The translations under genes and the position numbers were made by a program. Source: JACRCT01 sp049841135 (GTDB lineage Bacteria; Myxococcota; Myxococcia; Myxococcales; UBA5297). Taken from it: DNA of 64,000 bases. The notes below the pieces were generated by a model. That model was not told the DNA's origin. It was given only the letters and a program-made list of their open reading frames with translations, and did no database searches. Each line of letters opens with the position of its first letter. Positions within the stretch are counted from its first letter, which is position 1. This document shows positions 62,105-64,000 of this stretch, one piece after another. Location of the stretch: NCBI GenBank assembly GCA_049841135.1, contig JASGHK010000005.1:2418001-2482000 (forward strand). Reading direction: 5' to 3'.

Positions 62105-64000
62105 ATGCCCGGACGTCTGCACGCGACGCTTGGAGTCGCCCTTCTCGCCGCCTGCTTCGAGCCGGTGGGTGGTCCAGCACGCGATGCGAGCGGTGACACG
62201 CCGAGGCGCGATGCGGGCGCGTGGGACAGTTCGGTGGTTCCGCCCGACGGTGGCGCGGCCGACGCCGGGAAGGACCCTTGGGACTCGGCGGTCGAGGTCG
62301 TCGACGACAGTGGAGTGGACGGCGGAGTCGATGGCTGCGTCCCCGAGAGCGACTCGGCGCTGTGCAGCGCGCTGGGGCTCACCTGCGGGCCCGGAAGGGG
62401 TATCGATCTCTGCGGCACCGTGCGCGACGTGCACTGTGGTCCCTGCGGTGCCACTCCCCTTTGTGTCCCGGGGACGCCTCCACCGTGCGAGCGCCTCTGC
62501 AGCTGGCAGGGCTTCTGCTGGGTCTATCCGCAGCCGTTCGGTGGGACCCTTGGAGGGGATCGACGGCGTCGCGGCGAACGACGTCTGGTTCGTCGGGACC
62601 TTCGGCGCGGCCCTCCACTGGAACGGGACGAAGTTGGAGCGAGTCGACAGCGGGACCGGCGCGTTCCTGGAGGCGGTGAAGGCCTTTGGTGCGAACGAGG
62701 TCTGGGCGGTCGGGTTTGGCGGGCCGACGCTGGCCTCCGTGGTCAGGTGGGATGGCGCCAGCTGGACTTCCCAAGGACACTCCCAGGGCACCTCTCTCTG
62801 GGGGGCGGGCCCCGACGACGTCTGGGTGGACCGCTTCTACCACTGGGATGGCGCTGTGTGGACGACCGACCTGAGCGGTGGTTTGTCTTCATTCACTTCG
62901 CTTTGGGGAACTGCGTCCGACGACGTCTGGTTCTTCGAGCTTGGGCGCAGCCTCTTTCACTTCGACGGGGCTGGATGGCGCAAGACCGAGGCGCCCGATG
63001 GTTATGGGCGCTCTGGCGTGAGCGCCATCGCCGGGACGAGCCGAAACGATGTCTGGGCAGGCTCGGGTGACCGGTTCCTGCACTGGGATGGCGCGAGCTG
63101 GCAGGCGGCGCCCAAGCCCAGCAGCCAGCCCCTCACCGCGCTCTTCTCTCGCGGCGAGGATGTCTGGGCGCTCTTCAGCAACGAGGTCTATCGGCGTGGG
63201 GCGTCTGGCTGGGAGCTGGTGCTCACCCTGCCCGACGGCGAGTTCGCGGAGCGGATGTGGACGGATGGGACGGAGTTCTGGTTCGGCCGGCCAGGGCTGC
63301 TCCATTGGGACGGCGCCTCGTTCACCTCGTTCCAGCAGTCCTTCGAAAGCCAGCGTTCTACGAGCTCGCGCACCTGGGGAAGCGCTCGGGCCATGTGGAG
63401 AGTGCTCGGCAACCACGCGGCTCGCTGGAACGGGTCCGAATGGGAGGAGTACGACCTGTCATCGATGGGTGAGTCGTTCTCGTCGGTCGGCGGGTCGGGA
63501 CCGGACGACGTCTGGGCGGTGGGCAGCGGCGGGGCGATCGCTCGCTGGGACGGAGGCTCGATGGTCCAAGGTTGAATCGCCGACGACGAGCGACCTCTAC
63601 ACCGTCTTCGCAACCAGCCCCCTCGACGCGTGGGTCGTTGTAGGGGGCAGCCGCCTCGCGCACTGGGACGGACTCTCGTGGACCCTCGTGCCGGCACCGA
63701 CGCAGAGCCAGGTCCGCTCGCTCTGGGGCGCCTCGTCCGACGACCTCTGGGCCGCTGACGGAGGCAACGGCCTCTTCCGGTTCGACGGCACCAGTTGGAC
63801 GAGCGTCTCGGTCCCGAGCGGTATGCAGCTCACCACTGTGTGGGGGGCTCGGGCTGACGACGTCTGGGCTTTCGGGGGCACCGATGCGTTGCACTGGGAC
63901 GGCGCTGCGTGGGGCCGGGTTCCCTTGCCCCTCGCCTGGCAGCCTTACTTCGCCTGCGGTAGCCAGACCTTGGACTTCGTGATCGCGGGGGACCGAATCC
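62105..64000 (+). CDS. WDGxxW-repeat lipoprotein (3' end outside window; two frame breaks)
   Basis: At least ~630 residues. Lipobox LLAAC (Cys17), then an Asp/Ala/Gly linker and a Cys-rich segment (~75-140, LTCGPGRGIDLCGTVRDVHC). The rest is a run of ~45-residue repeats of the type (D/N)(D/E)VWAVG....(H/R)WDGxxW, common in myxobacterial surface lipoproteins and probably a beta-propeller. Frame changes lie near 62546 (GGGACCC; removing A gives ..FGGPLEGIDG) and at GAGGCTC 63553-63559 (restoring GAGCTC gives WDGARW, matching the repeat spacing). No enzymatic motif. Start ATG 62105 follows GGAGAG. Confidence 0.82.

Overview
The window reads as a chromosomal segment of a high-GC (roughly 70%) myxobacterium or close relative (Myxococcota). 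The evidence is gene content rather than a marker gene. It includes a Frz-like chemosensory operon, lipoproteins with Asp/Gly/Ala-rich linkers behind the lipobox, a TIGR02996/LRR protein, an AgmX/PglI-type C-terminal domain, DUF4132 proteins with and without a WGR domain, WDGxxW-repeat lipoproteins and many orphan histidine kinases. I see no rRNA, tRNA or CRISPR array. About 46 protein genes fill most of the sequence.

Layout. 1-12.9 kb: a pentapeptide-repeat protein (cut by the left edge), a hypothetical protein, then two DUF4132 paralogues flanking an antisense HEAT/WD40-like giant gene; only the second paralogue carries a WGR domain. 13-18.2 kb: a GAF hybrid histidine kinase, an exported eukaryote-like cyclophilin, a lipoprotein and an extended ECF sigma factor. 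18.2-27.8 kb: a segment bracketed by an inverted 30-bp repeat. It holds a PARP-zinc-finger/LRR protein with a 55-residue partner, a lipoprotein built from pyruvate-phosphate-dikinase modules, small exported proteins and a hemerythrin-histidine kinase. 28-38 kb: a pilus-assembly-like exported protein, a sterol-desaturase-family membrane hydroxylase, an HExxH lipoprotein, a molybdopterin oxidoreductase and a zinc-ribbon membrane protein overlapping a Sel1-repeat protein. 38-46.3 kb: a PocR-PAS kinase with an overlapping receiver, a protein with six carboxypeptidase-regulatory-like repeats, a methyltransferase, a Cys-rich repeat lipoprotein and a GTAG-type REP array. 46.3-53.6 kb: ribosomal protein S1, then a 2.56-kb IS91-like element (tyrosine recombinase plus HUH transposase) that looks inserted in the loop of a hairpin repeat, then a DUF7064-like protein and a two-gene operon of unknown function. 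53.9-61 kb: one tightly packed chemosensory operon (receiver, CheW, CheR-TPR, CheW, MCP, CheA-receiver, CheB) facing a PilZ protein. 62.1 kb to the right edge: a WDGxxW-repeat lipoprotein, incomplete.

The most unusual property is at the DNA level. At least 22 genes or gene parts are interrupted by a frame change, always in the same direction (+1). In 16 of these, removing one base recreates either GATC (8 sites, seen as GAATC/GATTC) or GAGCTC (8 sites). Family consensus sequences confirm the one-base repair in several genes (S1, CheW, IS91-associated recombinase, response regulator, WDG repeats). Interrupted genes are therefore given below as single loci with the break marked. A systematic sequencing or consensus artefact, perhaps tied to modified bases at these palindromes, is my leading explanation; a real mutational burst is not excluded.
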